64,000 nucleotides of DNA, from contig CANMOU010000001.1 of NCBI GenBank assembly GCA_947499555.1, forward strand, positions 1,514,165 to 1,578,164. Direction: 5' to 3'. Positions 1-8,735 of the stretch are shown piece by piece. Position 1 is the stretch's first letter, and each line of letters starts with the position of its first letter. A model generated the notes under the pieces. That model ran no database searches. It had not been told where the DNA came from and saw only the letters and a program-made list of their open reading frames with translations. This DNA comes from an uncultured Roseovarius sp. (GTDB lineage Bacteria > Pseudomonadota > Alphaproteobacteria > Rhodobacterales > Rhodobacteraceae). Made by a program: the position numbers and the translations under genes.

Positions 1-204
1 ATGCAACTGGGCCTGCCCTCGACCGCCACGCCCCATGCCATGCGCCACAGCTTTGCCACGCATCTGCTCAACGCAGGCGGCGATCTGCGCGCCATTCAGG
101 AACTTCTGGGACATGCGTCGCTTTCGACAACACAGGCCTACACGGCGGTAGACACCACCCGCTTGATGGAGGTCTATGCGCAAACCCATCCGCGTGCAAA
201 ATGA
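1..204 (+). CDS. xerC: XerC-type tyrosine recombinase, C-terminal fragment (5' cut by window edge)
   Basis: Only the last 67 codons are inside the window. They carry the end of the tyrosine recombinase catalytic domain: [12 protein letters not shown] supplies the His-x-x-Arg pair, [16 protein letters not shown] supplies the conserved LGH motif and the position of the catalytic tyrosine (Tyr48 here). XerC acts with XerD at dif to resolve chromosome dimers. The first ATG seen is almost certainly internal, since the family is about 300 residues. The stop overlaps the start of the next gene by 4 bases (ATGA), so the two are probably co-transcribed. XerD or an integrase cannot be excluded from the fragment alone. 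Confidence 0.85.
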   Translation: MQLGLPSTATPHAMRHSFATHLLNAGGDLRAIQELLGHASLSTTQAYTAVDTTRLMEVYAQTHPRAK

Positions 205-716
205 GCGAAGGCGATCCAGATATTCACGAGCTGATCTGGGAAGAGGACCTTGACAGGTTGACGCGCCTTCTCGATCAAAACCCCAATCTCGCTCAAGATA
301 CAGATGTGATGCTCTACGCGGTTCAGGCCGGATCGCCCGAGATAATGAGCCTGATGATCTCACGGGGTGCACCGGTGCGGATCAAAGTCGATGACGGATT
401 TCCCCTGCTTCATATCGCCGTTGATCGGCCGCGTGATACCCTGCCTGGCAAGAAGCGTTTCAACCACGATGCGCTTGTCGTCTTGCTCAAGGCCGGATCC
501 GATATGCATGAACGCGGCATGAATGACTGGACCCCGCTGCACCGTGCCGCCGCCATTGGCGATCTGGAGGCTTGCCGCATTCTCATGGATCATGGCGCCG
601 ACAGATCTGCCCGAACCGAAATCGACCATTACGCAACCCCAGAGGAAGAAGCACGACATTTGGGGGAACACGCAGCGGCCGATTTCGTGCGCGACTACCA
701 ACCAAAGAGCCGCTGA
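201..716 (+). CDS. Ankyrin repeat protein
   Basis: A 171-residue protein with ankyrin-type repeats. The clearest is near residues 106-135 ([31 protein letters not shown]), preceded by [11 protein letters not shown] around residue 68 and a degenerate N-terminal repeat near residues 10-55. No signal peptide or membrane segment is visible, so it is probably a cytoplasmic protein-binding scaffold. It starts inside the stop of the recombinase gene, which suggests translational coupling. The partner and role cannot be read from sequence. Confidence 0.75.
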   Translation: MSEGDPDIHELIWEEDLDRLTRLLDQNPNLAQDTDVMLYAVQAGSPEIMSLMISRGAPVRIKVDDGFPLLHIAVDRPRDTLPGKKRFNHDALVVLLKAGSDMHERGMNDWTPLHRAAAIGDLEACRILMDHGADRSARTEIDHYATPEEEARHLGEHAAADFVRDYQPKSR

Positions 717-848
717 GACGCGAGATAGCTGGCGCCGACACAAACCTCAAGCAAACGTGAGGAGTTCTGATTGGCTTGCCGGGTATGGATCGTGACAGGG
801 TGCCCACGGATTTATTGCCGATAAGGCAGGAATTGAAGGAGCTCCCCA

Positions 849-1430
849 ATGATCCGCAAGCTAGCCATTGCCGCAGCATTCATGTCTTTTGCCGGTACCG
901 CCAGCGCCGAAGACTGCGCGGCACTCACTGTCGAAGATGCGTTTGATCTAGATGATGCCGCCATCGCAGGCCTTTACGAATGCCTCGGCGCGAAAATGGC
1001 CGAAGGCTATGCTGCAGAAGGCGACGAAATCGGCAGCACCTATCGCAGCTGGACCGCATCACAAACAGCAGGTGCCGTTCAGGGTGCACATGGCAAACGT
1101 GTTCTCTTTACCTATGCCAACGATATTGCCGCAGAGCAGTATCTGAAATTCGAGGAAGAAGGCTTTGAAATGCCAGTGGGTTCAATCCTCGCCAAAGAGT
1201 CCATTTCGATCTCGACCAAGAAGAAGCAAGCCCGTCCCGGCCCACTTTTCATCATGACCAAGGTTGGCACTGACGAAGCGCCCGACACAAAAGGCTGGCT
1301 CTATGCGGGGCTGCAGCCGAACGGCAAGGTCATGAAGGTCAAGCAAAGCTTTTGCCATGACTGCCACGTCGGCTGGGAAGCCCAGGACGCTCTGGCTTAC
1401 CCGGTCGAGGAATACCGCGTCAGCCAATAA
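849..1430 (+). CDS. Cytochrome P460-like periplasmic haem protein
   Basis: A 193-residue protein with a signal peptide (residues 1-20, ending TASA) and a single haem-attachment motif near the C-terminus, C169-H-D-C172-H173, in the context SFCHDCHVGWEAQDALAYP. This layout, a beta-rich domain of about 150 residues followed by a C-terminal CxxCH, matches the cytochrome P460 family, whose founding members oxidise hydroxylamine and whose relatives (cytochrome c'-beta) bind NO. No nitrification gene is near, so the substrate is unknown; detoxification of small nitrogen species is a family-based guess. The start is supported by an AAGGAG sequence about 7 bases upstream, and a hairpin terminator follows the stop. 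Confidence 0.8.
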   Translation: MIRKLAIAAAFMSFAGTASAEDCAALTVEDAFDLDDAAIAGLYECLGAKMAEGYAAEGDEIGSTYRSWTASQTAGAVQGAHGKRVLFTYANDIAAEQYLKFEEEGFEMPVGSILAKESISISTKKKQARPGPLFIMTKVGTDEAPDTKGWLYAGLQPNGKVMKVKQSFCHDCHVGWEAQDALAYPVEEYRVSQ

Positions 1431-1458
1431 GCCAAATTGGCATTAAGACCACATCAAG

Positions 1459-1485
1459 CCGCGCCGGATCTTTCGGCGCGGTTTT
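1459..1485 (+). terminator. Rho-independent terminator after the P460-like gene
   Basis: An 8-bp perfect stem CCGCGCCG / CGGCGCGG with a 7-base loop is followed directly by TTTT. It lies 28 bases after the stop of the haem protein gene and before pcs. Confidence 0.8.
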
Positions 1486-1524
1486 GCATTTGCATCGGTT
1501 GGCGCGATAGCCCATGAGGGTCGC

Positions 1525-2223
1525 ATGACAACCCGACTAAAAGCGCTTGGTGTTCATCTGTTGACCGCGACAGGGGCTGTTTTCGCCATGCTTGCCATGC
1601 TCGCCGCTGTGGACGAGAAATGGAGCCTGATGTTTCTGTGGCTTGTTGTCGCCTTCATGGTGGACGGTATCGATGGCCCGCTCGCGCGCAAGTACCACGT
1701 CAAGTCCAACGCACCGCAGTTTGACGGTGTGCTGCTGGACCTGATCATAGATTACTTGACTTACGTTTTCATCCCCGCCTTCGCGCTTTTCAAATCTGGG
1801 CTCTTGCCGGGTTGGACAGGGTGGTTTGCCATCATCGTAATCACCTTTGCCAGCGCGATGTACTTTGCTGACACTCGCATGAAAACAAAGGATAATTCCT
1901 TTTCCGGCTTCCCCGGGTGCTGGAACATGCTGGTGCTTGTCCTGTTTGCCATTGAGCCAAATTTCTGGGTGTCGCTTGGCCTTGTCTCCATCCTGGCCGT
2001 GGCCATGTTTATTCCGCTGAAATTCGTCCACCCCGTGCGCACAGCACGCTGGCGGCCATTGACCCTACCCATGGCCCTTGCCTGGACGTTTTTCGCTGGC
2101 TGGGCCGCATGGGTGGATTTCCACCCCGAAAGCTGGGCGCATTGGGGCCTTGTCGTGACAAGCATTTACCTGACCCTTGCTGGCATTGCGCAACAGATCA
2201 TCCCGGCCCGCAAAAGAGGCTAG
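1525..2223 (+). CDS. pcs: Phosphatidylcholine synthase (CDP-diacylglycerol:choline)
   Basis: A 232-residue integral membrane enzyme that makes phosphatidylcholine from CDP-diacylglycerol and free choline. The CDP-alcohol phosphotransferase signature appears at residues 52-78 with the spacing DGx2ARx12Gx3Dx3D, the longer form found in bacterial Pcs rather than the x8 spacing of most family members. Several hydrophobic segments follow (FIPAFALF, WFAIIVITFAS, MLVLVLFAI, LVSILAVAMFIP), consistent with a polytopic protein. Its 3' end overlaps the convergent ogt gene by four bases. Pcs is typical of Rhizobiales and Rhodobacterales. Confidence 0.92.
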   Translation: MTTRLKALGVHLLTATGAVFAMLAMLAAVDEKWSLMFLWLVVAFMVDGIDGPLARKYHVKSNAPQFDGVLLDLIIDYLTYVFIPAFALFKSGLLPGWTGWFAIIVITFASAMYFADTRMKTKDNSFSGFPGCWNMLVLVLFAIEPNFWVSLGLVSILAVAMFIPLKFVHPVRTARWRPLTLPMALAWTFFAGWAAWVDFHPESWAHWGLVVTSIYLTLAGIAQQIIPARKRG

Positions 2224-2687
2224 ATCAAGAGGCTGGCTGCTCCTTCATGGCGCAACAGCCAGACCTTGTCCTCAATACCGCCCGATCCCGAAAACCCGCC
2301 AAGGCTGGTTGCGCCAAGAACCCGGTGACAGGGAATGATGATCGGGATCGGATTGCCGCCGCACGCCGCGCCAATCGCCTGCGCCGGGGCCTCGCACAGC
2401 TTTGCCAGATCACCATAGGTGCGTGTCTCGCCAAAAGGGATGTCGCGCATCGCCGCGCAAACCTGTTTTTGAAACGCCGAGCCTGACACGGCCACCGGCA
2501 GGTCAAAAACTTCAAGCTTGCCGGAAAAATATGCCACCATCTGTGCCAGCGCGTCCTGCAGAAGCGGATCGGAGACCTCGGGCTCCTCTTGTGGCGCAAT
2601 CCTGCCCCATCGCACCCGCGTGACAGCCCCCGCCTCGCAGGTGATCCGCACATTGCCTAATTCGGTGGAAACAGTTCCCTTTGCCAT
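2220..2687 (-). CDS. ogt: Methylated-DNA--[protein]-cysteine S-methyltransferase
   Basis: A DNA-repair suicide enzyme that transfers O6-alkyl groups from guanine to its own cysteine. The active-site motif IPCHRVLG is present, together with the upstream helix-turn-helix part (PFGETRTYGDLAKLC) and the terminal GSGGIEDKVWLLRHE region. I chose the ATG at 2687 because GGAG lies 8 bases upstream; a GTG at 2696 overlapping the OmpA stop would add three residues. Length 155 residues, normal for the short Ogt type without an Ada regulatory domain. Last gene of a five-gene reverse operon. Confidence 0.92.
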   Translation of the reverse strand: MAKGTVSTELGNVRITCEAGAVTRVRWGRIAPQEEPEVSDPLLQDALAQMVAYFSGKLEVFDLPVAVSGSAFQKQVCAAMRDIPFGETRTYGDLAKLCEAPAQAIGAACGGNPIPIIIPCHRVLGATSLGGFSGSGGIEDKVWLLRHEGAASLLI

Positions 2688-2692
2688 CGCGG

Positions 2693-3646
2693 TCACTCCG
2701 TGTTCAAAAGCACCGCCTCAACCCGGCGATTGGCCTCCCGGCCCTCGGGGGTAAGGTTGCTCGCAATCGGCGCAAGATAGGCCACACCACCCGCTTCAAG
2801 CTGGCCAACAGAAATCCCGTATTCCTCGATCAGCCGGTCCCGCACCGCCTCGGCGCGCTGTTGTGAGAGGCTCTGGTTTGGCGCAAGCCCGCCCACCGTA
2901 TCGGTATGGCCAACAAGCGCCACGCGCCGCGTCTCATCCGCGTCAAGGAAGCGCGCTAAAGTGGCCAATGTCTCATAGGGGCCGGGTCCAAGCGACACAG
3001 AGCCACTTTCAAAATCCAAATCCGCAAGGACAACATGGCCCGCCGATTGCAATCTCTCGATAAGCCCCTCCTCCGGTCTTTCGTCCGAGGGCCCCGGAAT
3101 CGCAGCCGGGGCCACGCTCAGGCTTGGCGCGCTTTCCCCAGTCTGCGTCACCCGCGAAACCTGCAGATAACCAAGCGCGCCAACCTGACTGACCAAAAGC
3201 ATGACATAGCTGGGACCAGCTTCACCCGCATCGGATTTGGCCGACAGATACCGGTAGTCAAAAAGATCCACATACATATCCGGCGCAGGTATCACGTTGA
3301 TCTGATAGCGAAAATCGAAGCCACCGCAATCCTGCGCGGCACAGTCGAGGATAATCTCGTATCCCGCTGCCACCACCTGTTCACGCAGGGGCTGCATGAT
3401 CTGCAAGGGCGTCAGGCCCGGGGCATTGAATTGCCAGGCTTGCTCAACACGCTTGCCTTCAACTTCCGTTGACGGAACGCGGGCGCCATCGAAAGGTCCG
3501 TTTGGCACGAAACTGCTCGTGGCCTCATGGGTCACTTCCCGGTTCAGGCTGGCACTCGGCGGCAGCACAAGCTCGATCGCGCCGGCCACGCCTGCCAAGA
3601 CGAAGGCGAGCGCGAAGGTCATCGAGAAAAGCGCGCGACTGCCCAT
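2693..3646 (-). CDS. OmpA-family outer membrane/peptidoglycan-binding protein
   Basis: A 317-residue exported protein: N-terminal hydrophobic segment (residues 6-23) followed by a unique region of about 160 residues, then a C-terminal OmpA-like peptidoglycan-binding domain (about residues 205-315). The domain shows the conserved LxGHTDTVG motif and NQSLSQQRAEAVRDRLIEEYG followed by EGREANRRVEAVL. It probably anchors the envelope to peptidoglycan. It lies 7 bases downstream of the peroxidase-related gene. The N-terminal half resembles no domain I recognise. Confidence 0.85.
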   Translation of the reverse strand: MGSRALFSMTFALAFVLAGVAGAIELVLPPSASLNREVTHEATSSFVPNGPFDGARVPSTEVEGKRVEQAWQFNAPGLTPLQIMQPLREQVVAAGYEIILDCAAQDCGGFDFRYQINVIPAPDMYVDLFDYRYLSAKSDAGEAGPSYVMLLVSQVGALGYLQVSRVTQTGESAPSLSVAPAAIPGPSDERPEEGLIERLQSAGHVVLADLDFESGSVSLGPGPYETLATLARFLDADETRRVALVGHTDTVGGLAPNQSLSQQRAEAVRDRLIEEYGISVGQLEAGGVAYLAPIASNLTPEGREANRRVEAVLLNTE

Positions 3647-3653
3647 GACCGAC

Positions 3654-4229
3654 TTACCGCGCCTGCGCGTGATAGTCTGGGTTGGGCTGCATCCCGGTCG
3701 CGCTCGCCACGCGGTTGGTCATATTGAAAAACCCGGCCACCGAAGCGATGTCCCAGATATCGCGATCACTGAACCCGGCATCGCGCAGGGCAGCACGATC
3801 CGCCTCTGTGGTCTCGGACGAGGCTTTGGTGATCTTTTCGGCAAAGCTTAACATCGCCGTCTGACGTGCATCCAGATCCGCCGCGCGCCAGTTCATCACC
3901 ATCGCCTCCCCCAGTTCGGGCTGGCCCGACAGCGCCCGCACCGCGGCTCCATGCGCCACCTGGCAATACCAGCAGCGGTTGATCGAGCTGACCACAACGG
4001 CGATCATCTCGCGTTCCAGCTTGCTCAGCCCGCTGTCAGCCAGCATCAGGTCGTTATACATCGCGGTGAATGTGCTTAGCTTTTCAACGTCAAAGGCATA
4101 GGCCTTCAGCACATTGGGGATCATGCCCAGCTTCTCTTGGCAGATGTCGAAATACTTCTGTGTGTCCTCGGGAAGCGGGTCAACCATGGGCAGGTCAAGT
4201 GCAGTCGGGGAAGACGGGGATGTCGTCAC
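3654..4229 (-). CDS. Peroxidase-related carboxymuconolactone decarboxylase-like protein
   Basis: A 191-residue AhpD/CMD-fold protein. The redox signature lies in EREMIAVVVSSINRCWYCQV, giving the CxxCxxxH pattern that uses a cysteine pair to reduce hydroperoxides in AhpD relatives. The GTG at 4229 is chosen because GAAGG lies upstream and the codon follows the GNAT stop by 5 bases; the frame is open further but would run back into the GNAT gene. The family matches the uncharacterised peroxidase-related enzymes (TIGR01926-like). It sits in an operon with CinA-like, GNAT, OmpA and Ogt genes, consistent with a general damage-response set. Confidence 0.85.
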   Translation of the reverse strand: MTTSPSSPTALDLPMVDPLPEDTQKYFDICQEKLGMIPNVLKAYAFDVEKLSTFTAMYNDLMLADSGLSKLEREMIAVVVSSINRCWYCQVAHGAAVRALSGQPELGEAMVMNWRAADLDARQTAMLSFAEKITKASSETTEADRAALRDAGFSDRDIWDIASVAGFFNMTNRVASATGMQPNPDYHAQAR

Positions 4230-4234
4230 GAAAG

Positions 4235-4963
4235 TCAGCCTTCTTTGATACGGTAATGATACTGTCCCACAACCGTCATCCCGAGGGAAGAGTAGAGCGC
4301 ATTGGCCGCCACGTTGGCCTTCGTGCAAAGAACGGCGAGATGCGTGGCCCCCTGTTTGGCCGCCCAGAAAGCGCCATGCCGGGTCAGATATCGCCCCATG
4401 CCGCGCCCTCGATGCACTTCGAGAACCTCCAGCGCGTGGATCATGGCGATACCGTCGTGAATCGCCACGAACCCGGTCGCAGCGGGCCGCGCGTTGTCGC
4501 GTCCGAAAAGCGCAGTTTTAGCTCCTTTGACACGCCTCATCACGTCAATGCGGGCTGGCCCGATGCCGCCAGCCGCCCAGATATCCGCCTGAATGGCCAA
4601 GGGCGGCCAAATGTCAAAGCTGGTCACAGGCGGCGGGCGTTCTGTCATCACGTGCGCAAGCTCGCAGACATAAAGATTGACCGGATCGATTACCGCATAG
4701 CCTGCCGCGTCCAGCAGCGCATCAAGCGCCGCCTCTCCGTCGCGGATCATGAAAAGCGGTGTCTGGCCAAGCGCGCGCATCGCGTCTTCCGCTGTTTTCA
4801 GGTCCTCCTGCACGACGGCCCGCGTCGCGGTTGCCGCCGAAACGCGCTTGCCGCCTCCCAGCCCGTCCCGCACCGCCCAGGGCGCGACCAGCCGCACAGA
4901 TGCCGAAGGCCAAGTCTGCTCCGTCACTTCGTAAAGCGTCTGAACATCCGGCAAGGCACTCAT
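4235..4963 (-). CDS. GNAT family N-acetyltransferase
   Basis: A 242-residue protein whose C-terminal half (about residues 150-240) is a GNAT domain: the acetyl-CoA binding signature is HRGRGMGRYLTRHG (RxxGxG), followed by AVLCTKANVAANALYSSLGM, the typical beta5/alpha4 stretch, and a terminal YHYRIKE strand. The N-terminal half is degenerate and may be a second, inactive GNAT fold. The substrate is unknown. Its start overlaps the stop of the CinA-like gene (ATGA), indicating translational coupling. Confidence 0.85.
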   Translation of the reverse strand: MSALPDVQTLYEVTEQTWPSASVRLVAPWAVRDGLGGGKRVSAATATRAVVQEDLKTAEDAMRALGQTPLFMIRDGEAALDALLDAAGYAVIDPVNLYVCELAHVMTERPPPVTSFDIWPPLAIQADIWAAGGIGPARIDVMRRVKGAKTALFGRDNARPAATGFVAIHDGIAMIHALEVLEVHRGRGMGRYLTRHGAFWAAKQGATHLAVLCTKANVAANALYSSLGMTVVGQYHYRIKEG

Positions 4964-5682
4964 GGCGCAAAGATCTCCTGCAATTCCGCCATGGCCTGAT
5001 CAACCGCCACTTCATCCTGGCCCCGGACCACCACGTTTGAGCCAAAGACGCCATCGCGTTGAAACGGGTAGGAGCCGAAGCTTAGCGCGGGATACCGAGC
5101 GGCCAATTCGCCTAACGGACCTGCGATATCGCCCTCGCCCCGCATCACGTCCAGCGCCCGCGACAAAACCGGTGCCCCGCCTGTAAGCTGCGGCAAAAGC
5201 CCGGCCACCATCGCCTCGAAGATCTTCGGCACGCCGGCTATCACATGCACATTACCAAGGCTGAACCCCGGGGCGCCACTCACCGGGTTCTCGATAAGCG
5301 TCGCCCCTTCAGGAATGCGCGCCATGCGCAACCGCGCCACGTTCAGTTCCAGATCCTGCCGGTCATAATGCGCCTGAAGGATCGCGCGGGCATCCGCCCT
5401 GACATCTATGGTAACGCCAAATGCGCGCGCCACATTATCTGCGGTGATATCGTCATGCGTGGGACCAATGCCGCCCGAGGTAAAGACATGCGAATATGCG
5501 GCGCGCAGCGCGTTGACCGCCGCCACGATCGCGTCTGGCTCATCCGCGACCACCCGCATTTCACGCAGATCAATCCCATGTGCCGTCAGCGCGACAGCGA
5601 GATAATGCATATTTGCATCCCGTGTCCGCCCGGACAGGATTTCATCACCGATCACCAGCATGGCCGCAGTGGGGTTGGACAT
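4960..5682 (-). CDS. CinA-like molybdopterin-binding domain protein
   Basis: A 240-residue protein made only of the MoaB/Mog-like molybdopterin-binding domain found at the N-terminus of CinA. Visible motifs are LVIGDEILSGRTRDAN at the start and FTSGGIGPTHDDITADNVA, the MPT-binding loop. The C-terminal PncC nicotinamide-nucleotide amidase domain of full CinA (about 410 residues) is absent, so this is the short form common in alphaproteobacteria. First gene of the reverse operon running to ogt, and divergent from sfsA with a 49-base gap. Confidence 0.88.
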   Translation of the reverse strand: MSNPTAAMLVIGDEILSGRTRDANMHYLAVALTAHGIDLREMRVVADEPDAIVAAVNALRAAYSHVFTSGGIGPTHDDITADNVARAFGVTIDVRADARAILQAHYDRQDLELNVARLRMARIPEGATLIENPVSGAPGFSLGNVHVIAGVPKIFEAMVAGLLPQLTGGAPVLSRALDVMRGEGDIAGPLGELAARYPALSFGSYPFQRDGVFGSNVVVRGQDEVAVDQAMAELQEIFAP

Positions 5683-5731
5683 CTCAGAACTCGCCTTGTC
5701 TCATTCCTCTGCCCGGTATAGGCCTCCGCCC

Positions 5732-6469
5732 ATGCGCTTTCAAACCCCTCTTGAACCCGCCACGCTCCTGCGCCGCTACAAACGTTTCCTCGCTGACATC
5801 CGGCTGACGGACGGGCGCGAGGTGACCGCCCATTGCGCCAATCCCGGCTCGATGATGGGTCTGGCCGAGCCCGGCGCGAAGATCTGGGTCGAGCCGAATG
5901 ATGATCCCAAAAAGAAACTCAAATTCGGCTGGCGGCTCGTCGACCATGAAAATGGCCATTTCACCGGCGTGGACACCAGCCTGCCCAACAAAGCACTCAA
6001 AGCCGCGCTCTCAGGCCGCACCATCCCCGAACTCGCCGCCTATGACACCGTTCTGCCCGAGCAGGTCTATGGCGAGAAAAGCCGCATCGACTTCCTGCTG
6101 CGTGGCGCAGGCCTTCCAGACGCGTATGTCGAAGTCAAATCTGTCACCTTGATGCGCCAATCCGGTGTGGCCGAGTTTCCCGACAGCGTCACGGCACGCG
6201 GCGCCAAACACCTTGGCGAACTGGCTCAAATAGCGGCCCAGGGCCGCCGCGCGGTGCTTTTTTATCTCGTGCAACGCACCGATTGCAGCACTGTCACCGT
6301 GGCCGCCGATCTCGACCCCGCCTATGCCAGAGCGCTACAAGACGCCGCGGCGTCCGGGGTTGAAATCCTCGCATATGGCACGCACATATCGCCCTTGTCC
6401 GTGGAGATCGGAAAGAAGTTACCGGTCTGTGACCCGCAGACACTGGCGCTTTCGCGCTTTTCGCCCTAA
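5732..6469 (+). CDS. sfsA: Sugar fermentation stimulation protein homologue SfsA
   Basis: A 245-residue protein with the SfsA hallmarks: RFLADIRLTDGREVTAHCANPGSM near residue 20 and the PD-(D/E)XK-like nuclease core YGEKSRIDFLL ... DAYVEVKSVTL (Asp, then E-V-K). SfsA was named for maltose gene stimulation in E. coli but has a nuclease-like fold; its real role is unclear. The ATG at 5732 gives the usual family length; the frame opens further upstream into the divergent promoter, which I reject. Confidence 0.9.
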   Translation: MRFQTPLEPATLLRRYKRFLADIRLTDGREVTAHCANPGSMMGLAEPGAKIWVEPNDDPKKKLKFGWRLVDHENGHFTGVDTSLPNKALKAALSGRTIPELAAYDTVLPEQVYGEKSRIDFLLRGAGLPDAYVEVKSVTLMRQSGVAEFPDSVTARGAKHLGELAQIAAQGRRAVLFYLVQRTDCSTVTVAADLDPAYARALQDAAASGVEILAYGTHISPLSVEIGKKLPVCDPQTLALSRFSP

Positions 6470-6500
6470 TTTCAAGGGCAATTGAGTTGAGGATATTGGC

Positions 6501-7316
6501 TTGAACGAACAGCACCGTGGCAGATTGACACGCGATGGCATCCGCATTCACGAGACTGCGGATTTTGCTGGTATGCACAAGGCCGGGGCGCTCGCTGCGC
6601 GAATACTCGATGACATCGCCGATCATGTCTATGTCGGTCAAACCACCGGCGAGTTGGATCGGCTGATCGAGGACATGATCAACGCAGCCGAGGCGAAATC
6701 CGCCACCATCGGCTACAAGGGCTACAAACACGCAAGCTGCATCAGCGTCAATCACGTGGTCTGTCACGGCATTCCGGGCGACAAGAAGCTCAAGGATGGC
6801 GATATCCTGAACATCGACGTGACTGTTATCCTGGATGGCTGGTACGGCGACACCTCCCGCATGTATGTCGCCGGTCGGCGCAGCCGCAAAATCGAACGGC
6901 TCATTCAGGTGACTCACGATTCCCTGATGAAAGGCATTGAGGCAGTCAAACCCGGCAACACCTTCGGGGATATCGGCCACGCCATTCAGTCCTATGTAGA
7001 AGGCCACCGTATGAGTGTTGTACGTGATTTTTGCGGTCACGGGTTGGGCCGGGTGTTCCACGCCCCGCCCAACGTGCTACATTACGGGCGCGCAGGCACA
7101 GGGTTCGTACTCGAAGAAGGCATGTTCTTCACCATCGAACCCATGGTCAATCTCGGTCGCCCCGAAACCAAGATTCTTGCCGATGACTGGACGGCTGTGA
7201 CCCGCGACAAATCCCTCTCGGCGCAGTTCGAACATTCCATTGGCGTCACGGCAGACGGTTTTGAGATCTTCACCCTGTCGCCCGGCAACCGGTTCCACCC
7301 GACCTGGACGGATTGA
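6501..7316 (+). CDS. map: Methionine aminopeptidase, type I
   Basis: A 271-residue M24A metallopeptidase that removes the initiator methionine. The five metal ligands are in the expected places: NIDVTVILDGWYGDTSRM gives the two aspartates, CGHGLGRVFH the histidine, FFTIEPMV and AQFEHSIGVT the two glutamates. SCISVNHVVCHGIP is the substrate-pocket motif. It uses a TTG start at 6501 preceded by GAGGATATTGGC. It lies 31 bases after sfsA and is probably co-transcribed. Confidence 0.95.
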   Translation: MNEQHRGRLTRDGIRIHETADFAGMHKAGALAARILDDIADHVYVGQTTGELDRLIEDMINAAEAKSATIGYKGYKHASCISVNHVVCHGIPGDKKLKDGDILNIDVTVILDGWYGDTSRMYVAGRRSRKIERLIQVTHDSLMKGIEAVKPGNTFGDIGHAIQSYVEGHRMSVVRDFCGHGLGRVFHAPPNVLHYGRAGTGFVLEEGMFFTIEPMVNLGRPETKILADDWTAVTRDKSLSAQFEHSIGVTADGFEIFTLSPGNRFHPTWTD

Positions 7317-7391
7317 TCCAAGCCACCCCGGCTTCTTTCTTGTCAAAAATACCCTAGCACCAAAGCCCGTCACAGGCGCGTCGCTCGCCCT

Positions 7392-8552
7392 TTACGTGCC
7401 CTTGCCTAACACCCGCTGGATCAGCACCACGATCCCCCCGGCCAAAAGGCCCCAGACCGCGCCGCCAAGCCCCATCACGGCCACGCCAGATGCTGTGATC
7501 ACAAATGTGATCACAGAGGCTTCCCGAAACTCTGCATCCTCCAGCGCCGCTGCGGTCGATCCGGCAAAAACACCAAGAAGCGCGAGCCCCGCAATCGTCG
7601 GCAGGACAACCGAAGGTGCAAGGGCCGCAAACGCCGTGATCGCCCCGGCGAAAAGCCCCAGAGCGCAGTAAAGCACCCCCGCCACAGCCGCCGACCAGAA
7701 CCGTTGCGCCCGGTCGGGATGGCTGTCCTCGCTGGCACACATTGCTGCGGTGATTGCCGCAAGACATGTGGCCGGTGCGCCAAAAGGCCCAGAGATCACG
7801 CTAAAGCCGCCAACGGCTGCCAGCATCGGGCCCGATCGCGGCGCATAGCCATAGCTGCGCATCACCGCGAGCCCGGGGATGTTTTGCGTGGCCATCGTGA
7901 CGATGAAAAGCGGCACGCCAATGCCCAGCACGGCCGGTATTGAAAAGACCGGGGTGGTCCAGATGGCCTCCGGCACCACCGAGGCGGGCCCATAGGCCGC
8001 CAGATCGCCGTGGAAAACGACGCTGAGCGCCGCCACCGCCACGGCACCCGGCACCGCCATTAGCTTGTTGATCCGCCCCAGCGCAAACCAGATCAGCACA
8101 ATAGGCGCCACCACGAGAGGGTCCGCCACCATCGAAGTGATCGGCAAGATGACAATCGGCAGCAAAACACCTCCCAGCATGGCCTGTGCCAAGGGCGTCG
8201 GAATGGCCGCGGCAAGCCGCCCAAGCGGTTGCCAAAGCCCTGAAATCACGGTCAAAGCACCTGCGACAATGAACCCGGCTACAGCCCCGGCAAACCCCGC
8301 CTCCACTGGCGCTGTCACGGCAAGAAACGCAGCCCCCGGCGTGGACCAGGCCACCGAGGCCGGAATGCGGTCGGCAAGGCTCAGAACAAGACCTGCCAGA
8401 CCCATCGCAATCGCGGCAGTCATCAACCCCGATGCGGCCTGTTCAGAGCTGGCCCCGACAGCAGTAATCCCCTGCAGCAATATGGGAAAAGAGCTGAAGA
8501 ACCCCACCATTGCCACGACAAACCCGGTGGATATGGTCTGGATGGGTGGCAT
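7392..8552 (-). CDS. benE: BenE-family benzoate/H+ symporter
   Basis: A 386-residue membrane protein, almost entirely hydrophobic with about 11-12 transmembrane segments and no signal peptide. The start PPIQTISTGFVVAMVGFFSS and the motifs SWSTPGAAFLAV-like (VAWSTPGAAFLAVTAP) and GPFGAPATCLAAITAAMC fit the BenE family of aromatic acid:proton symporters. No benzoate-degrading gene is near, so the substrate is uncertain; many BenE relatives in heterotrophs are orphans. Confidence 0.85.
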   Translation of the reverse strand: MPPIQTISTGFVVAMVGFFSSFPILLQGITAVGASSEQAASGLMTAAIAMGLAGLVLSLADRIPASVAWSTPGAAFLAVTAPVEAGFAGAVAGFIVAGALTVISGLWQPLGRLAAAIPTPLAQAMLGGVLLPIVILPITSMVADPLVVAPIVLIWFALGRINKLMAVPGAVAVAALSVVFHGDLAAYGPASVVPEAIWTTPVFSIPAVLGIGVPLFIVTMATQNIPGLAVMRSYGYAPRSGPMLAAVGGFSVISGPFGAPATCLAAITAAMCASEDSHPDRAQRFWSAAVAGVLYCALGLFAGAITAFAALAPSVVLPTIAGLALLGVFAGSTAAALEDAEFREASVITFVITASGVAVMGLGGAVWGLLAGGIVVLIQRVLGKGT

Positions 8553-8712
8553 GGGTTGGTCTTTCCGTGGGAACTCAGATCAGGCTTATCCCGGTCTCCG
8601 CAATTTGAAAAGTCACAGCTGAACTATGTCCATAGGGCGGGTTTCAGCCCGGCAACCCCGCGTCTCGGTTTGGCGTGGTGAAACCCCGCGCTACGGCAAA
8701 ACCCATTCGGTA

Positions 8713-8733
8713 GGGTGGGTTTTCAACCCACCC
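8713..8733 (-). terminator. Perfect hairpin at the end of ileS
   Basis: GGGTGGGTT / AACCCACCC, a 9-bp perfect stem with a 3-base loop, begins two bases beyond the ileS stop on the reverse strand. A related GC-rich stretch with GGGCGGGTTTCAGCCCGG lies at 8636-8654, so this may be one unit of a dispersed intergenic repeat rather than a classical terminator; the U-tract is poor. Confidence 0.5.
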
Positions 8734-8735
8734 CA

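Noticed and set aside
4070-4999. 309-codon forward open frame
   Set aside because: Covers the antisense of three well-supported reverse genes; no conserved domain visible.
6294-7061. 255-codon reverse open frame
   Set aside because: Antisense to map and the end of sfsA; no start signal or motif.
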